From: an uncultured Clostridia bacterium
GTDB lineage: Bacteria; Bacillota; Clostridia; Christensenellales; Borkfalkiaceae
NCBI GenBank assembly: GCA_947624965.1
Contig: CANQMN010000002.1
Coordinates: 1 to 64,000 of the forward strand
DNA length: 64,000 bases
Reading direction: 5' to 3'
Below, piece after piece: positions 8,274-16,868 of the stretch; position 1 is the stretch's first letter, and each line of letters opens with the position of its first letter. The translations under genes and the position numbers were made by a program. The notes beneath the pieces were generated by a model. It was not told the origin of the DNA. It saw only the letters and a program-made list of their open reading frames with translations, and ran no database searches.

Positions 8274-8549
8274 GTCTTGTTTAGCATCTCCTTCGTGTTG
8301 TTTTTTACCTCCCCCCTCGCGAACGAGGGGGGAGGGTAGGGTGGGGGGGCGAGTAAGGCGTCCGCCGCAAAGCCGCATGTCCCCCGAACGAGTGCGCGCG
8401 GCGGTTCTCCTATTATAATCTTTCGCGCTGTTTTTTCACCGCCTCGCGTTGTCTTGTTTAGCATCTCCTTCGTGTTGTTTTTTTACCTCCCCCCTCGTTC
8501 ACGAGGGGGGAGGGTAGGGTGGGGGGAGAACAAGGCGTCCGACGCAAAG
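8274..8549. repeat. Two direct copies of a GC-rich hairpin repeat
   Basis: Units of about 100 bp begin at 8274 and at 8451. Each has the same order: TCTTGTTTAGCATCTCC, then TTCGTGTTG, a T-run, CCTCCCCCCTCG with its complement CGAGGGGGGAGG, the trailer GGGTAGGGTGGGGGG and AAGGCGTCCG. The 77 bp between them contain no gene. A related unit lies at 34772-34838. No coding frame is credible in the interval 8167-8587; the repeats and the half-terminator are all that is seen there. Confidence 0.75.
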
Positions 8550-8587
8550 TCTCGCAATCTCGCGGGGCGCGATTTTTCTTTCCGCTC

Positions 8588-8616
8588 TTGACAAGCGGCG
8601 GAAAATCCTCTATAAT
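8588..8616 (+). promoter_or_regulatory. SigA consensus promoter of the GH27 gene
   Basis: TTGACA and TATAAT, both perfect, are separated by 17 bp. The transcript has a leader of about 30 nt that contains a small GGCGCC...GGCGCC-type hairpin and GGAGAG before the ATG. Confidence 0.85.
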
Positions 8617-8654
8617 GGTTGAAAAACAGGGCGCCTTTGCGCCGCGGAGAGAGT

Positions 8655-9779
8655 ATGATCAAGAACACGCCCCCGATGGGATGGAACACCTGGAACACCT
8701 TTGCAGCGAATATCGACGAATCGCTCGTTCTCTCGTCTGCCGATGCGCTCATCGCGTCCGGTCTGCGCGACGCGGGCTACGAATACGTCGTCGTGGACGA
8801 CTGTTGGGCGTTGAAGGAGCGCGACAGGGCGGGGCGGCTCGTTCCCGATCCCGCGAAATTTCCGCACGGGATGAAGCACGTCGCCGACGAACTTCACGCG
8901 CGCGGGTTCAAATTCGGCATGTATTCCTGTTGCGGGAGCATGACGTGCGCCGGCTATCCCGCGAGCCTCGGGCGCGAATACGAGGACGCGCGCACCTTTG
9001 CCGCTTGGGGGGTGGACTTTCTCAAATACGACTATTGCTATAAGCCCGCTTCCGTGGACGGCAAGACGCTCTACCGCCGCATGGGGCTTGCGCTCGCCAA
9101 CTGCGGACGGGATATCCTGTTCAGCGGGTGCAGTTGGGGCGCGGACAACACGCACGAGTGGATCGGGACGACGGGCGCGAATATGTGGCGTTCCACGCCC
9201 GACATCGTCGATACGTGGGACTCCGTGAAGGACCTCATCAAGCGGCAGTATTCCATTCTTCCGTACGGCGGCGTGGGCTGTTTCAACGATATGGACATGC
9301 TCATCGTCGGCATGCACGGAAAGGGGAACGTCGGCTTGAAGGGGTGCACGGACGACGAATACCGCCTGCACTTTGCGGCGTGGTGCATGTTCGCTTCCCC
9401 GCTCATGATAGGGTGCGACGTCCGCGAAACGGACGAGACGACGAGGGCGATTTTGAAGAACGAGACGCTTCTCGGGATCGCGCAGGATCCGCGCGGCAAC
9501 CGTCCTTACGTCAATCTGATTTGGGGATGCGACGAACTTCCCGTCGTCGTCCGCGCGCTGGCGAACGGGGATATCGCGCTCGGGTTCTTCAACCTTACGG
9601 ACGGGCAGGCGCATCTCTGGGCTACCGCGGAAGATATGGGCGTCCCCGAATTCAGCGGAAAGACGCTCGAAGGGGAGGAAGCGTACACGGGCGAAAAGAC
9701 GCGTTCCGTCAACGGCACGATCGCCGTCACTCTTCCCGCGCACAGTTGCGCCGTGTACCGCCTGCGCATCGTCGGATGA
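8655..9779 (+). CDS. GH27 alpha-galactosidase
   Basis: This 374-residue glycosidase has the GH27 signature PPMGWNTWN at the N-terminus and VVVDDCW in the barrel. The catalytic nucleophile is in the motif KYDYC (D126). The acid/base aspartate is in RSTPDIVDTWDS (D183 or D186, the latter by analogy with other GH27 enzymes). No signal peptide is present, so it should act in the cytoplasm on imported galactosides. The first in-frame ATG lies within the promoter region, so the ATG at 8655 after GGAGAG is preferred. Some GH27 members act on beta-arabinopyranosides, so the substrate is not certain. Confidence 0.9.
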   Translation: MIKNTPPMGWNTWNTFAANIDESLVLSSADALIASGLRDAGYEYVVVDDCWALKERDRAGRLVPDPAKFPHGMKHVADELHARGFKFGMYSCCGSMTCAGYPASLGREYEDARTFAAWGVDFLKYDYCYKPASVDGKTLYRRMGLALANCGRDILFSGCSWGADNTHEWIGTTGANMWRSTPDIVDTWDSVKDLIKRQYSILPYGGVGCFNDMDMLIVGMHGKGNVGLKGCTDDEYRLHFAAWCMFASPLMIGCDVRETDETTRAILKNETLLGIAQDPRGNRPYVNLIWGCDELPVVVRALANGDIALGFFNLTDGQAHLWATAEDMGVPEFSGKTLEGEEAYTGEKTRSVNGTIAVTLPAHSCAVYRLRIVG

Positions 9780-9964
9780 CCTGCGCGCGCTGTAACGAGC
9801 CGCTCACCTACAACGAATTGGGGCTCAATGCGAAATTCAACGCCGCGCGGGAAAAATTGTGTATCCGCTGTCTTGCGGAAAAGCTCGGCGTAACACAGCA
9901 GCGCCTGCGGGAAAAGACGGAGGAATTCATCCGCGCGGGCTGTACGATGTTCACGAAAGAATAA
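9776..9964 (+). CDS. Small conserved zinc-ribbon-like protein
   Basis: This 62-residue protein carries two CxxC pairs (MTCARC and KLCIRC) separated by about 25 residues, followed by a helical region (LAEKLGVTQQRLREKTEEF) and a C-terminal AGCTMF. It looks like a small clostridial zinc-binding family of unknown role. Its ATG overlaps the TGA of the galactosidase gene, so the two are co-translated, though no functional link is evident. Confidence 0.75.
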   Translation: MTCARCNEPLTYNELGLNAKFNAAREKLCIRCLAEKLGVTQQRLREKTEEFIRAGCTMFTKE

Positions 9965-9975
9965 AAATCGAGGGA

Positions 9976-10016
9976 ACGGGGTCGGAAAAAATTTCCGTCC
10001 CCGCGTTTTATTTTTT
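9976..10016 (+). terminator. Intrinsic terminator before sigG
   Basis: ACGGGGTCGGAAA pairs with TTTCCGTCCCCG, followed by TTTTATTTTTT. Confidence 0.8.
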
Positions 10017-10100
10017 GCGGATAAAAGTTTTACGGATCGCAAATACTTCTATTCCGCGGCAGTTCCGCCCCGCCACGCTCAATACATAGGAGGTGAGATC

Positions 10101-10871
10101 ATGCTCAACAAAGTAGTCATTTGCGGCGTAGATACAACGGGACTTCCCAAGCTCACCGCGAAGGAAAACGACGAGCTCATGCGCAAGCTCAAAGCGGGCG
10201 ACGCCGCCGCGCGGGAAAAATTCATCGTGGGGAATATGCGCCTCGTGCTCTCGCTCGTCAAGCGGTTTTGGGCGAAGAACGCGGGCGCGGACGACGTGTT
10301 TCAGGCGGGCTGTGTGGGGCTCATCAAGGCGATCGACAACTTCAATCTCGATTTCAACGTGAAGTTCTCCACCTACGCGGTGCCCATGATCCTCGGGGAG
10401 ATCAAGCGGTATCTACGGGACGGCAATTCGTTGCGCGTCTCCCGCTCCATCCGCGATACCGCTTACCGCATCCTCAAAGTGCGGGAGGGCTTGGAAGAGC
10501 GGGACGAGGAGGCGACCATCGAGCGCATCGCGGCGGAAATGCAGGTCAAGGAGCGGGAAGTCGTCTATGCGCTGGACGCGATTTCCGATCCCGTCTCTTT
10601 GTACGAACCCGTCTACAACAAGTCGGGGGACACGTTGGAACTCATGGACCAGCTCTACGACGAGACGCAGAGCGAGGAACGCTGGACGGAACGCGTTGCC
10701 CTGCGGGAAGCCATCGCGCGGCTCACCGAGCGAGAGCAGAAAATTCTCAAACTCCGCTACTATGAGGGAAAGACGCAGACGGAGATCTCCGCGGAAGTCG
10801 GCATCTCGCAGGCGCAGGTCTCCCGCCTCGAAAAAAATGCGCTCGGCGTCATACGGAAAGAGATCTCATAG
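10101..10871 (+). CDS. sigG: RNA polymerase sporulation sigma factor SigG
   Basis: SigG controls late forespore genes. The 256-residue product has the diagnostic N-terminus NKVVICGVDTTGLPKL, region 2 (NMRLVLSLVKRF, DVFQAGCVGLIKAIDNFNLD, FSTYAVPMILGEIKRYLRDG), region 3 and region 4 (EREQKILKLRYYEGKTQTEI, ISQAQVSRLEK). A very strong Shine-Dalgarno (AGGAGGTGA) precedes the ATG. No clear SigF/SigG promoter could be assigned in the 80 bp upstream. It is separated from sigE by the galactosidase gene, which is unlike the contiguous spoIIGA-sigE-sigG of Bacillus. Confidence 0.97.
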   Translation: MLNKVVICGVDTTGLPKLTAKENDELMRKLKAGDAAAREKFIVGNMRLVLSLVKRFWAKNAGADDVFQAGCVGLIKAIDNFNLDFNVKFSTYAVPMILGEIKRYLRDGNSLRVSRSIRDTAYRILKVREGLEERDEEATIERIAAEMQVKEREVVYALDAISDPVSLYEPVYNKSGDTLELMDQLYDETQSEERWTERVALREAIARLTEREQKILKLRYYEGKTQTEISAEVGISQAQVSRLEKNALGVIRKEIS

Positions 10872-10907
10872 CGAAACTTTTCCCGCCGCGCCGCATACAA
10901 TAGAAGC

Positions 10908-11237
10908 GTGGAGACGAGTTTCGGCGAATTGCGCAAAAAAGAGGCGGTCAATCTGTGCGACGGACGCAAGCTCGGAAAGGTTTGCGACGTCGTGTTCACT
11001 TGGCCCGAAGGAAGAGTGCTCGGCATCGTCGTCCCCGGCGGAAAGGGATTCCGCTGGGGCAAGGCGGATCTTTTCATCGACATCAAAAAAATCACCAAGA
11101 TCGGCGTAGACGTCATTCTGGTGGAGATCAAAGCGGCTCCGAAACCCGTAAAACAGCGGGGGAAGTGGGAGGACGCGCCGCCGAGAGACGCGCCGTCTTT
11201 TTCGGGCGATAGAAGAGATTACGGCGAATACGAATAA
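10908..11237 (+). CDS. ylmC: YlmC/YmxH-family sporulation protein (PRC barrel)
   Basis: The 109-residue protein starts with a PRC-barrel core (FGELRKKEAVNLCDGRKLGKVCDVVF, GIVVPGG) typical of YlmC/YmxH, which is usually linked to sigG in Clostridia. The C-terminal 30 residues are charged and probably disordered. The start is GTG. A CATACAAT box, identical to the SigE -10 consensus, ends 6 nt before it; a -35 match is poor. Confidence 0.88.
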   Translation: METSFGELRKKEAVNLCDGRKLGKVCDVVFTWPEGRVLGIVVPGGKGFRWGKADLFIDIKKITKIGVDVILVEIKAAPKPVKQRGKWEDAPPRDAPSFSGDRRDYGEYE

Positions 11238-11265
11238 AAAAAGCGGCTTTTTAGCCGCTTTTTTT
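11236..11265. terminator. Bidirectional terminator
   Basis: AAGCGGCT and AGCCGCTT form a stem with an A-run before and a T-run after, between two convergent genes. Confidence 0.85.
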
Positions 11266-11276
11266 GATTTTGCAAA

Positions 11277-11297
11277 GTATTATGTCAGACATTATTG
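11277..11297. repeat. Palindromic dispersed motif, copy 1
   Basis: The motif AGTATTATGTCAGACATTAT is one of four near-identical palindromes in the window (others at 48.01, 56.21 and 62.47 kb). Its right arm differs from the symmetrical form in two bases. It overlaps the stop codon of the DnaD-like gene and lies between that gene and the shared terminator. Confidence 0.7.
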
Positions 11298-13025
11298 CCC
11301 GTTTTTGCCCGCTTTCCGCGCGTCGTAGCAGTCGCAGAGCGCGCCGTTCGGGAGAAATCCCGTGTCCGAACATTTCGCGCAGGAATAGGCGGGCGCAAAG
11401 TCGCGCTCTGAAAGATGCAACCGTTTTAGCGCGGAGAGCCGCTTTTGCCGCGCCGCTTCGAGCCGCGCGTTCAGTTCGGGGAGCGAGGCGGGGGAATAGA
11501 TCTCCGCCTTCGCGAGTTCGAGCTCTCCCTTGTTGAGCGCGGCTTCCGCTTCGCGGTATTCCGCGTCCCGCAGGGCGATCGTCTGCGCGCGCTCCACGCG
11601 CCGCTGCGCCTTTTCCCGCAGGGCGGCATAGTAGCGTTCGCGCTCCGCGCGCAGGTCCGCTGCGATCGCCGCTTCCGACCGAAGATCGGGGCGCGGCTGT
11701 TCGGGCTTTGCCCGCTCGGGGATCTCGGAGGGGGCGGCTATGCCCGTCCGCTTCCATTCGGAAAGCAGTTTGTTCATATAGGAGAGCGGCGCGGCGGCGC
11801 CCGCGCTTCGTTTTGCCGCCTCGAAGATCATCGCGTCGGAGAAGTTCCAATTTTTCCACGCGGCGATCATATCGAGCGCGGATTGCGTCTTTTTTACGAC
11901 GCCGCAGACCGTTTGAATGTTTTGCAGAAGTCTGAACTCCCCGTCGCGCTCCGCGCAGTACGCCTTCACGCCCTCGCCGTCCACCACGCCGTCGCGGTAG
12001 AGCTTTTCGAGCAGCGTATCGAGCTCGGGGAACCCGTAGCCGAGTTTGAGCCCGAGCCCCGCGAGCAGGGCAAGGCTCTCCGCGTCGTAACCGCGGTCCA
12101 GCCACTTTTCGGCGTATTCTTCGCAGTAGGGGCGGGGATTTTGCACTTTGACGCCCAGCCGCTTCGCCACCCGAAAGACAACGGCGGTGAGCTCGTTCCG
12201 CCGCGCAAGGTACTGTTTTGCCTCGCTCTCGGTATGTATCTGCTTTTCGTGGAGCTCTTCGGCGAGCGCGTCGAGCGTCGCGAGCGAGCCCTTTTTCAGC
12301 ACCTCCGCCATCGCATAGAGCGCGCCCGTTTCCATGCCGCGCGCCGACCATTTGTCGAGAAATTCGTAGTCGCTCTCCTGCGGCTTCCGGTAGATCCCGA
12401 GCAGGGTGAAGATGCGGGAGAGCTCCTTTTCGTGCACGTTGTAGTCCGCAAGGTCCTGTTCCACCTGTTCGTAGGTGAATTTGCGTTCGCGGCACAGCTT
12501 CGCCGCCTTGTTGAGAACATGGCTCGCGGTGAGCTTTTCGCCGTCCTTTTTCGCGCAGTATTCGGCGACGAGGAGGAACGCCTGCTGTTCCATGGGATTG
12601 TCTTCGAGGAATTGCAAAATGCGCTGCATTTCGTAGGGTTTGAAATCCTTTTGCGCCTTTTGCAGAAGTTTATAGAGTTCGCGGTTGAACTCCGCGTACT
12701 TTTCGGGACGGACGGATTTCGGTCTGCCGACGGCGGCGTTCACGGGCAGATATTCGACATAGAGGGGCTCGCGGGAGAGGACGTGCACAAGGTCGCATTC
12801 CTCCCAGAAGTCGAAGATCTGTGTCAGCTTTTCGGGCGTGAGGCGCAACAGTTTCGCCGCGCTCGCGGCGTCGAATTCTTCCTTGCATTGGCAGAGGTAG
12901 AGCCCGTAGAGATAGACGCGCACGGCGTCCCCGCTCGCCTGCGGCAGATATTTCGTGATGAACTGATTTTCCACGCTCGTAAACATATTCGCGGTAAAAT
13001 CTTTGGAAAAGGCGGTGAAAGACAT
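11292..13025 (-). CDS. DnaD-type replication initiation protein with DnaC-like zinc tail
   Basis: The 577-residue product has an N-terminal helical domain like DnaB/DnaD of Firmicutes (GDAVRVYLYGLYLCQ, ASAAKLLRLTPEKLTQIFDFWEECDLV) and repeated DnaD-like modules (YEQVEQDLADYNVHEKEL, YEFLDKWSARGMETGAL, YAEKWLDRGYDAESLALL, AAWKNWNF). A basic coiled stretch follows. At the C-terminus is SCAKCSDTGFLPNGALCDCY with cysteines 549, 552, 564 and 566, the zinc site otherwise found just before the AAA+ domain of DnaC/DnaI loaders. No ATPase motif follows. It has its own promoter, divergent from sbcD. Its likely role is helicase loading at the origin. Confidence 0.85.
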   Translation of the reverse strand: MSFTAFSKDFTANMFTSVENQFITKYLPQASGDAVRVYLYGLYLCQCKEEFDAASAAKLLRLTPEKLTQIFDFWEECDLVHVLSREPLYVEYLPVNAAVGRPKSVRPEKYAEFNRELYKLLQKAQKDFKPYEMQRILQFLEDNPMEQQAFLLVAEYCAKKDGEKLTASHVLNKAAKLCRERKFTYEQVEQDLADYNVHEKELSRIFTLLGIYRKPQESDYEFLDKWSARGMETGALYAMAEVLKKGSLATLDALAEELHEKQIHTESEAKQYLARRNELTAVVFRVAKRLGVKVQNPRPYCEEYAEKWLDRGYDAESLALLAGLGLKLGYGFPELDTLLEKLYRDGVVDGEGVKAYCAERDGEFRLLQNIQTVCGVVKKTQSALDMIAAWKNWNFSDAMIFEAAKRSAGAAAPLSYMNKLLSEWKRTGIAAPSEIPERAKPEQPRPDLRSEAAIAADLRAERERYYAALREKAQRRVERAQTIALRDAEYREAEAALNKGELELAKAEIYSPASLPELNARLEAARQKRLSALKRLHLSERDFAPAYSCAKCSDTGFLPNGALCDCYDARKAGKNGQ

Positions 13026-13044
13026 GTTTCCTCCGAACGAACGC

Positions 13045-13102
13045 TTGCTTTTTTCCGTCGGCTGTTATATAATAGTATAGCATACTTCCGCGCAAAAAGC
13101 AA
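13045..13102. promoter_or_regulatory. Overlapping divergent SigA promoters (sbcD / DnaD-like)
   Basis: On the plus strand TTGCTT (13045-13050) and TATAAT (13068-13073) are 17 bp apart. On the minus strand TTGCTT (13102-13097) and TATACT (13079-13074) are also 17 bp apart. The two -10 boxes abut, so the promoters should compete for polymerase. Confidence 0.7.
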
Positions 13103-13142
13103 AGTGTTTTCGCGCGCGGGAAAAAATTTTCGGAAAACGGCG

Positions 13143-14294
13143 ATGAGGATCCTTCACACGTCCGATTGGCACCTCGGGAAACGGCTCATGGACAGGGAGC
13201 GTTTGCCCGAGCAAGAGGCGGCGCTCAACGAGCTCGTTGACGTCTGCGAAGCGGAAAAAATAGACCTCGTGCTCGTCGCGGGGGACGTATTCGATACCTA
13301 TCTTCCGCCCGCGGAGGCAGAGGAGCTCTTTTTCCGCGCCGTCAAACGGCTCGCGGGGGAGACCCGCGCGGTCGTCGTCGTCAGCGGGAACCACGACGAC
13401 GGCGTGCGCCTTTCCGCTTCCGCGCCCATCGCCGAACGGCAGGGCATCTACCTCTTCGGGAATGCGCCCGCCCGCTTCACGGCGGGGGGAGACCGTCCCG
13501 TGCGCGCCGTTTCCGTCTCCGAACACAGTCTCGTCATCGAGAACGGGGCGGGGGAGCGCGTCTTTATCAACGCGTTGCCCTATCCCAACGAGGCGCGCCT
13601 CAAAGAGGAGAAGACGGAGGAGAGCTATCCGGAAAAGATCCGCCGCTGGATCGCGCGCGGCGACGAGGGATACTGCGGCGACATGCCGCACATCCTTCTG
13701 TCCCATCTCTTCGCGGCGGGCGGAAAGACGAGCGAGAGCGAACGCGACATCGATCTCGGCGGCGCGCGCGCCGTGCCGCTCTCCTGTCTGCCCAAAGAGG
13801 GCTACGTCGCGCTCGGACATCTGCACAGGGCGCAGACGTTGGGCGAAAACGTCTGTTACAGCGGTTCGCTCCTCGCCTATTCCTTCGACGAGGCGAACAC
13901 GCAAAAGAGCGTCAATCTTCTCGAAACGCACGGAACGGAGATCTCCTTCCGCGCCCTCCCCATAAAAGCGGGGAAACGCCTCGTCCGTCTCGAATGCAGG
14001 GGGGTGGAGCAAGCGCTTCGCCTGCTCCCGCAGTACGGCGATTGTTTTGTGGAACTCACCTTGCTTCTCTCCGCGCCGCTCTCGTATGCGGAGACGCAGT
14101 CTCTTCGGGAGGCGTGCGAGGGGCTCGTCTCTCTCATCGCACGCGTGGAGGGGGAAGCCGCCGCGCCCGTCGTCAGCCGCGCCGCCATGAGCGCGGGCGA
14201 GCTGTTCGCCGCCTATTTCCGCGCGACGTTCGGGGAGGACCCGCCCGCCGCGCTCGCGGAGGAATTTCTCTCCGCGTTGGAGGAACAGCCGTGA
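13143..14294 (+). CDS. sbcD: Exonuclease SbcD (Mre11 homologue)
   Basis: This is the nuclease subunit of the SbcCD complex, which processes hairpins and double-strand ends. The 383-residue product has the phosphoesterase motifs HTSDWHLGK, VAGDVFDTY, VVSGNHDDG, ILLSHLF and LGHLHRAQ in order. The open frame extends far upstream over the divergent gene, but MRILHTSDWH is the family N-terminus. The 3' end overlaps sbcC by GTGA. Confidence 0.95.
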   Translation: MRILHTSDWHLGKRLMDRERLPEQEAALNELVDVCEAEKIDLVLVAGDVFDTYLPPAEAEELFFRAVKRLAGETRAVVVVSGNHDDGVRLSASAPIAERQGIYLFGNAPARFTAGGDRPVRAVSVSEHSLVIENGAGERVFINALPYPNEARLKEEKTEESYPEKIRRWIARGDEGYCGDMPHILLSHLFAAGGKTSESERDIDLGGARAVPLSCLPKEGYVALGHLHRAQTLGENVCYSGSLLAYSFDEANTQKSVNLLETHGTEISFRALPIKAGKRLVRLECRGVEQALRLLPQYGDCFVELTLLLSAPLSYAETQSLREACEGLVSLIARVEGEAAAPVVSRAAMSAGELFAAYFRATFGEDPPAALAEEFLSALEEQP

Positions 14295-16858
14295 GACCCG
14301 TCTATCTCGAATTTTGCGGGATCAACTCCTTCTCGGAGCGCGCGGAGATCGACTTTACCGAATTGCTCGAATTCGGTATCTTCGGCATCTTCGGGGATAC
14401 GGGCGCGGGCAAGAGCACCATTCTCGATTGCATCGGCTTCGCGCTGTACGGGAGCGTCGCGCGGGCGCGCGCGGGAAGCGCCGCCGATATCATCCATTAC
14501 AAGGCGGACAAGGCTTACGTCCGTTTCGAGTTCGAGATCGTCTTTGAAGGGTGCCGCCGCGCCTTCCGCGTCGAGCGGGAGATCAAGAGGAAGAACGCCT
14601 TGCAGGCGGCGCGCGTCTACGAGAAAAAGGAGGGCGCGCTTCTCGCCCTTGCGGAGGGCGTGCGCGAGAGCAACGCGCTCTTGGAGCGCATCATCGGGCT
14701 CGAACAGCGGGATTTTGAAAAATGTATCGCGCTTCCGCAGGGGGAATTTGCGCAGTTCGTGCGCTCCGCGCGTTCGGACAGGCTCAAACTCATCTCCCGC
14801 CTCTTCGATTTGGAGCGGTACGGCGAGGGGCTCGTGAAGCGGGTGAACGCCCGCTATGCCGAAGCGCGCAGCGCGTGGAAGATCGCGGAGACGAGGATGG
14901 AACCCTATCTCAACGCGAGCGAGGAGGCTTGCGGCGCGCTTGCCGCGGAGATCGCCCGCCTCGCGCAGGAGGATGCGTCCGCCGCCCAAGCGCTTGCAGA
15001 CGCGCGGGAGAGAGAAAAGAGGGTTTCCGCCGCGTCGGCGCGCAGACGGGAGCTGGAACGCGCGCAGGCGGAGTGGCGCCGTCTCGAAGAGGAAGCGGAC
15101 GGGATGGAGACGCTCCGCAGCGAACTCGCGCGGCTGGAACGCGCCGAAAACGCGCTCGCCGCCGTGCGGGACGGAAAGGTCGCAAAGGAGCGTTCGGAGC
15201 GTGCCGCGGAGGAACTTGCCGCGGCGGAAAAGAAGATAAAAGGGGCGGAAGAGGCGCTCGCGGCGCTTCCCGCCGAAGATGCGGAGCGGGAGGACGAGGA
15301 ACTCGCCCGTCTCGCGGAACGGCGGGCAAAGGCGGCTTCCGCGGAGCAAACGCGGGAAAAGTTGCGCGTCGCCGCCGCTTCGTTGCAGACGGTCGAGCGA
15401 AAACTGCGCGAGGAAGAGGGGCGGTGCGCGGAATTTCCCTACGGGGAACGCCGCGCCGAACTGGAAGCCCGCATCGCCGCGGCGGAGAGCGGGGATTTTC
15501 TCTCCTTTGCCGCGGCATGCAAGACGGAACTCTTGCGCGGGGAGTACGCGGTGTTTTACGGGGAGCTCAAAGCGCTCGCCGCCGCCAAGCCGATCGTCGC
15601 GGAGGACGTCGCGCCCCTCCTCGAAAAATACGCCGCGCTCTCGGAGGGGAACGCTGCGGAACTCGGCGAGCTCGTTCGCGCCTTCCGGGAGCGGGAGCGC
15701 ACGCTTTCCGCCGCGCGGGAAGAACTGTTGACCCTCGAACGCCAAAAGGCGGAGCAGGATGTGCGCCTTGCCCGTCTTGCCGCTCTGCGGGCGGAAAAGG
15801 CGCGCGCGGAGGAAGAGATCGCCCGCGACGGCGCGCTATTGTCCGGCGTGCCCGCACTCGCCGATGCGGAGCGGGAACTCTCCGAAAAAAAGCGGGAAAA
15901 GCGGGAGCGCGCGGAGGCGAGAAAGAGGGCGGAAGAACAGCGCAACGCGTCCGCCGAAGCGTACGCCGCGGCACAGGAGAAAAAACGCGCCGCCGGGGAG
16001 AGCTTCGCGGAGGCGAAAAAGCGGTATGAAGAAGCGCTTCGGGCGGGCGGATTCGCAGACGCCGCGGAGGCGGGCGCGCTTGTCGCGAAATACGGCGACG
16101 CGGAGGGCGCGCGGGCGCGGCTCGAAGCATACAGGGAAAAGACCGCGGCGACCAAGGCGCGCATTGCACAGCTCTCGGGGGAGGATCACGCCGCCACCGA
16201 GGAGGAGACCGCCGCGGCGAGGGAGGCGCTCGCCCAAGCGGAGGAGTCGGCTCTGCAAAGTGCTCGCACGCTCGCGCTCGCCCGCGCCGAGCTCGTCCGC
16301 GCGCAGGAAGCGCTCGAAAAGAGACGCGCCCTCGAAAAGGAATATGCGGCGGCGGGCAAGCGGGCGGAACTCTGCGAACGGCTGAAAAAACTGCTCGAAG
16401 GCAATAAATTCATGGAATTTGTCGCGGAGGAATATTTGCAGACGGTCGCGCGCAACGCGAGCGGACGGCTGTTGAACCTCACGGACGGCAGATACTTCCT
16501 GCGCTACGACGGGGGATTTCTCGTGGGGGACAACTTCAACGGGGGCGCGGCGCGCGGCGTGTACACGCTCTCGGGCGGGGAGACCTTTCTCGTTTCGCTC
16601 TCCCTCGCGCTCGCGCTGTCCGCGGAGATCTGCGCGAAGTCGCTCCGTCCCATCGAATTTTTCTTCCTTGACGAGGGGTTCGGAACGCTCGACGAGCGGC
16701 TCGCGGACGTCGTGATGGACAGCCTCGAACGCTTGAAAGGGGAACATTTCTCCATCGGGATCATCTCCCATGTGGAGACGCTGAAACACAGGATCGACCG
16801 TAAAATTACGGTGAAAAAGGCGACCGAGAGACACGGCTCGCAAATCATTACGGAGTGA
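14291..16858 (+). CDS. sbcC: Exonuclease subunit SbcC (Rad50 homologue)
   Basis: This SMC-type ATPase of SbcCD has Walker A GDTGAGKST at residues 35-43, the Q-loop region ALPQGEFAQF, a very long coiled coil, the ABC signature YTLSGGETFLVSLSLALAL and Walker B FFLDEGFGTLD. The 855-residue length is below the usual 1000 or more. No CxxC zinc hook is found in the coiled coil; the only central cysteine is in AAACKTEL. The start is GTG overlapping the sbcD stop. Confidence 0.95.
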   Translation: MRPVYLEFCGINSFSERAEIDFTELLEFGIFGIFGDTGAGKSTILDCIGFALYGSVARARAGSAADIIHYKADKAYVRFEFEIVFEGCRRAFRVEREIKRKNALQAARVYEKKEGALLALAEGVRESNALLERIIGLEQRDFEKCIALPQGEFAQFVRSARSDRLKLISRLFDLERYGEGLVKRVNARYAEARSAWKIAETRMEPYLNASEEACGALAAEIARLAQEDASAAQALADAREREKRVSAASARRRELERAQAEWRRLEEEADGMETLRSELARLERAENALAAVRDGKVAKERSERAAEELAAAEKKIKGAEEALAALPAEDAEREDEELARLAERRAKAASAEQTREKLRVAAASLQTVERKLREEEGRCAEFPYGERRAELEARIAAAESGDFLSFAAACKTELLRGEYAVFYGELKALAAAKPIVAEDVAPLLEKYAALSEGNAAELGELVRAFRERERTLSAAREELLTLERQKAEQDVRLARLAALRAEKARAEEEIARDGALLSGVPALADAERELSEKKREKRERAEARKRAEEQRNASAEAYAAAQEKKRAAGESFAEAKKRYEEALRAGGFADAAEAGALVAKYGDAEGARARLEAYREKTAATKARIAQLSGEDHAATEEETAAAREALAQAEESALQSARTLALARAELVRAQEALEKRRALEKEYAAAGKRAELCERLKKLLEGNKFMEFVAEEYLQTVARNASGRLLNLTDGRYFLRYDGGFLVGDNFNGGAARGVYTLSGGETFLVSLSLALALSAEICAKSLRPIEFFFLDEGFGTLDERLADVVMDSLERLKGEHFSIGIISHVETLKHRIDRKITVKKATERHGSQIITE

Positions 16859-16868
16859 GGTAACCATT

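Noticed and set aside
10017-10100. SigF/SigG promoter of sigG
   Set aside because: Some AT-rich bases upstream were inspected, but no pair with acceptable spacing to known SigF/SigG boxes was found, so none is annotated.
11445-13142. Long plus-strand extension upstream of SbcD
   Set aside because: It is the antisense of the DnaD-like gene. MRILHTSDWH at 13143 is the conserved SbcD start, with its own promoter at 13045-13073.
14213-15745. Long minus-strand frame opposite sbcC
   Set aside because: It is a high-G+C shadow frame with low-complexity Arg/Glu content and no domain; sbcC on the other strand is certain.
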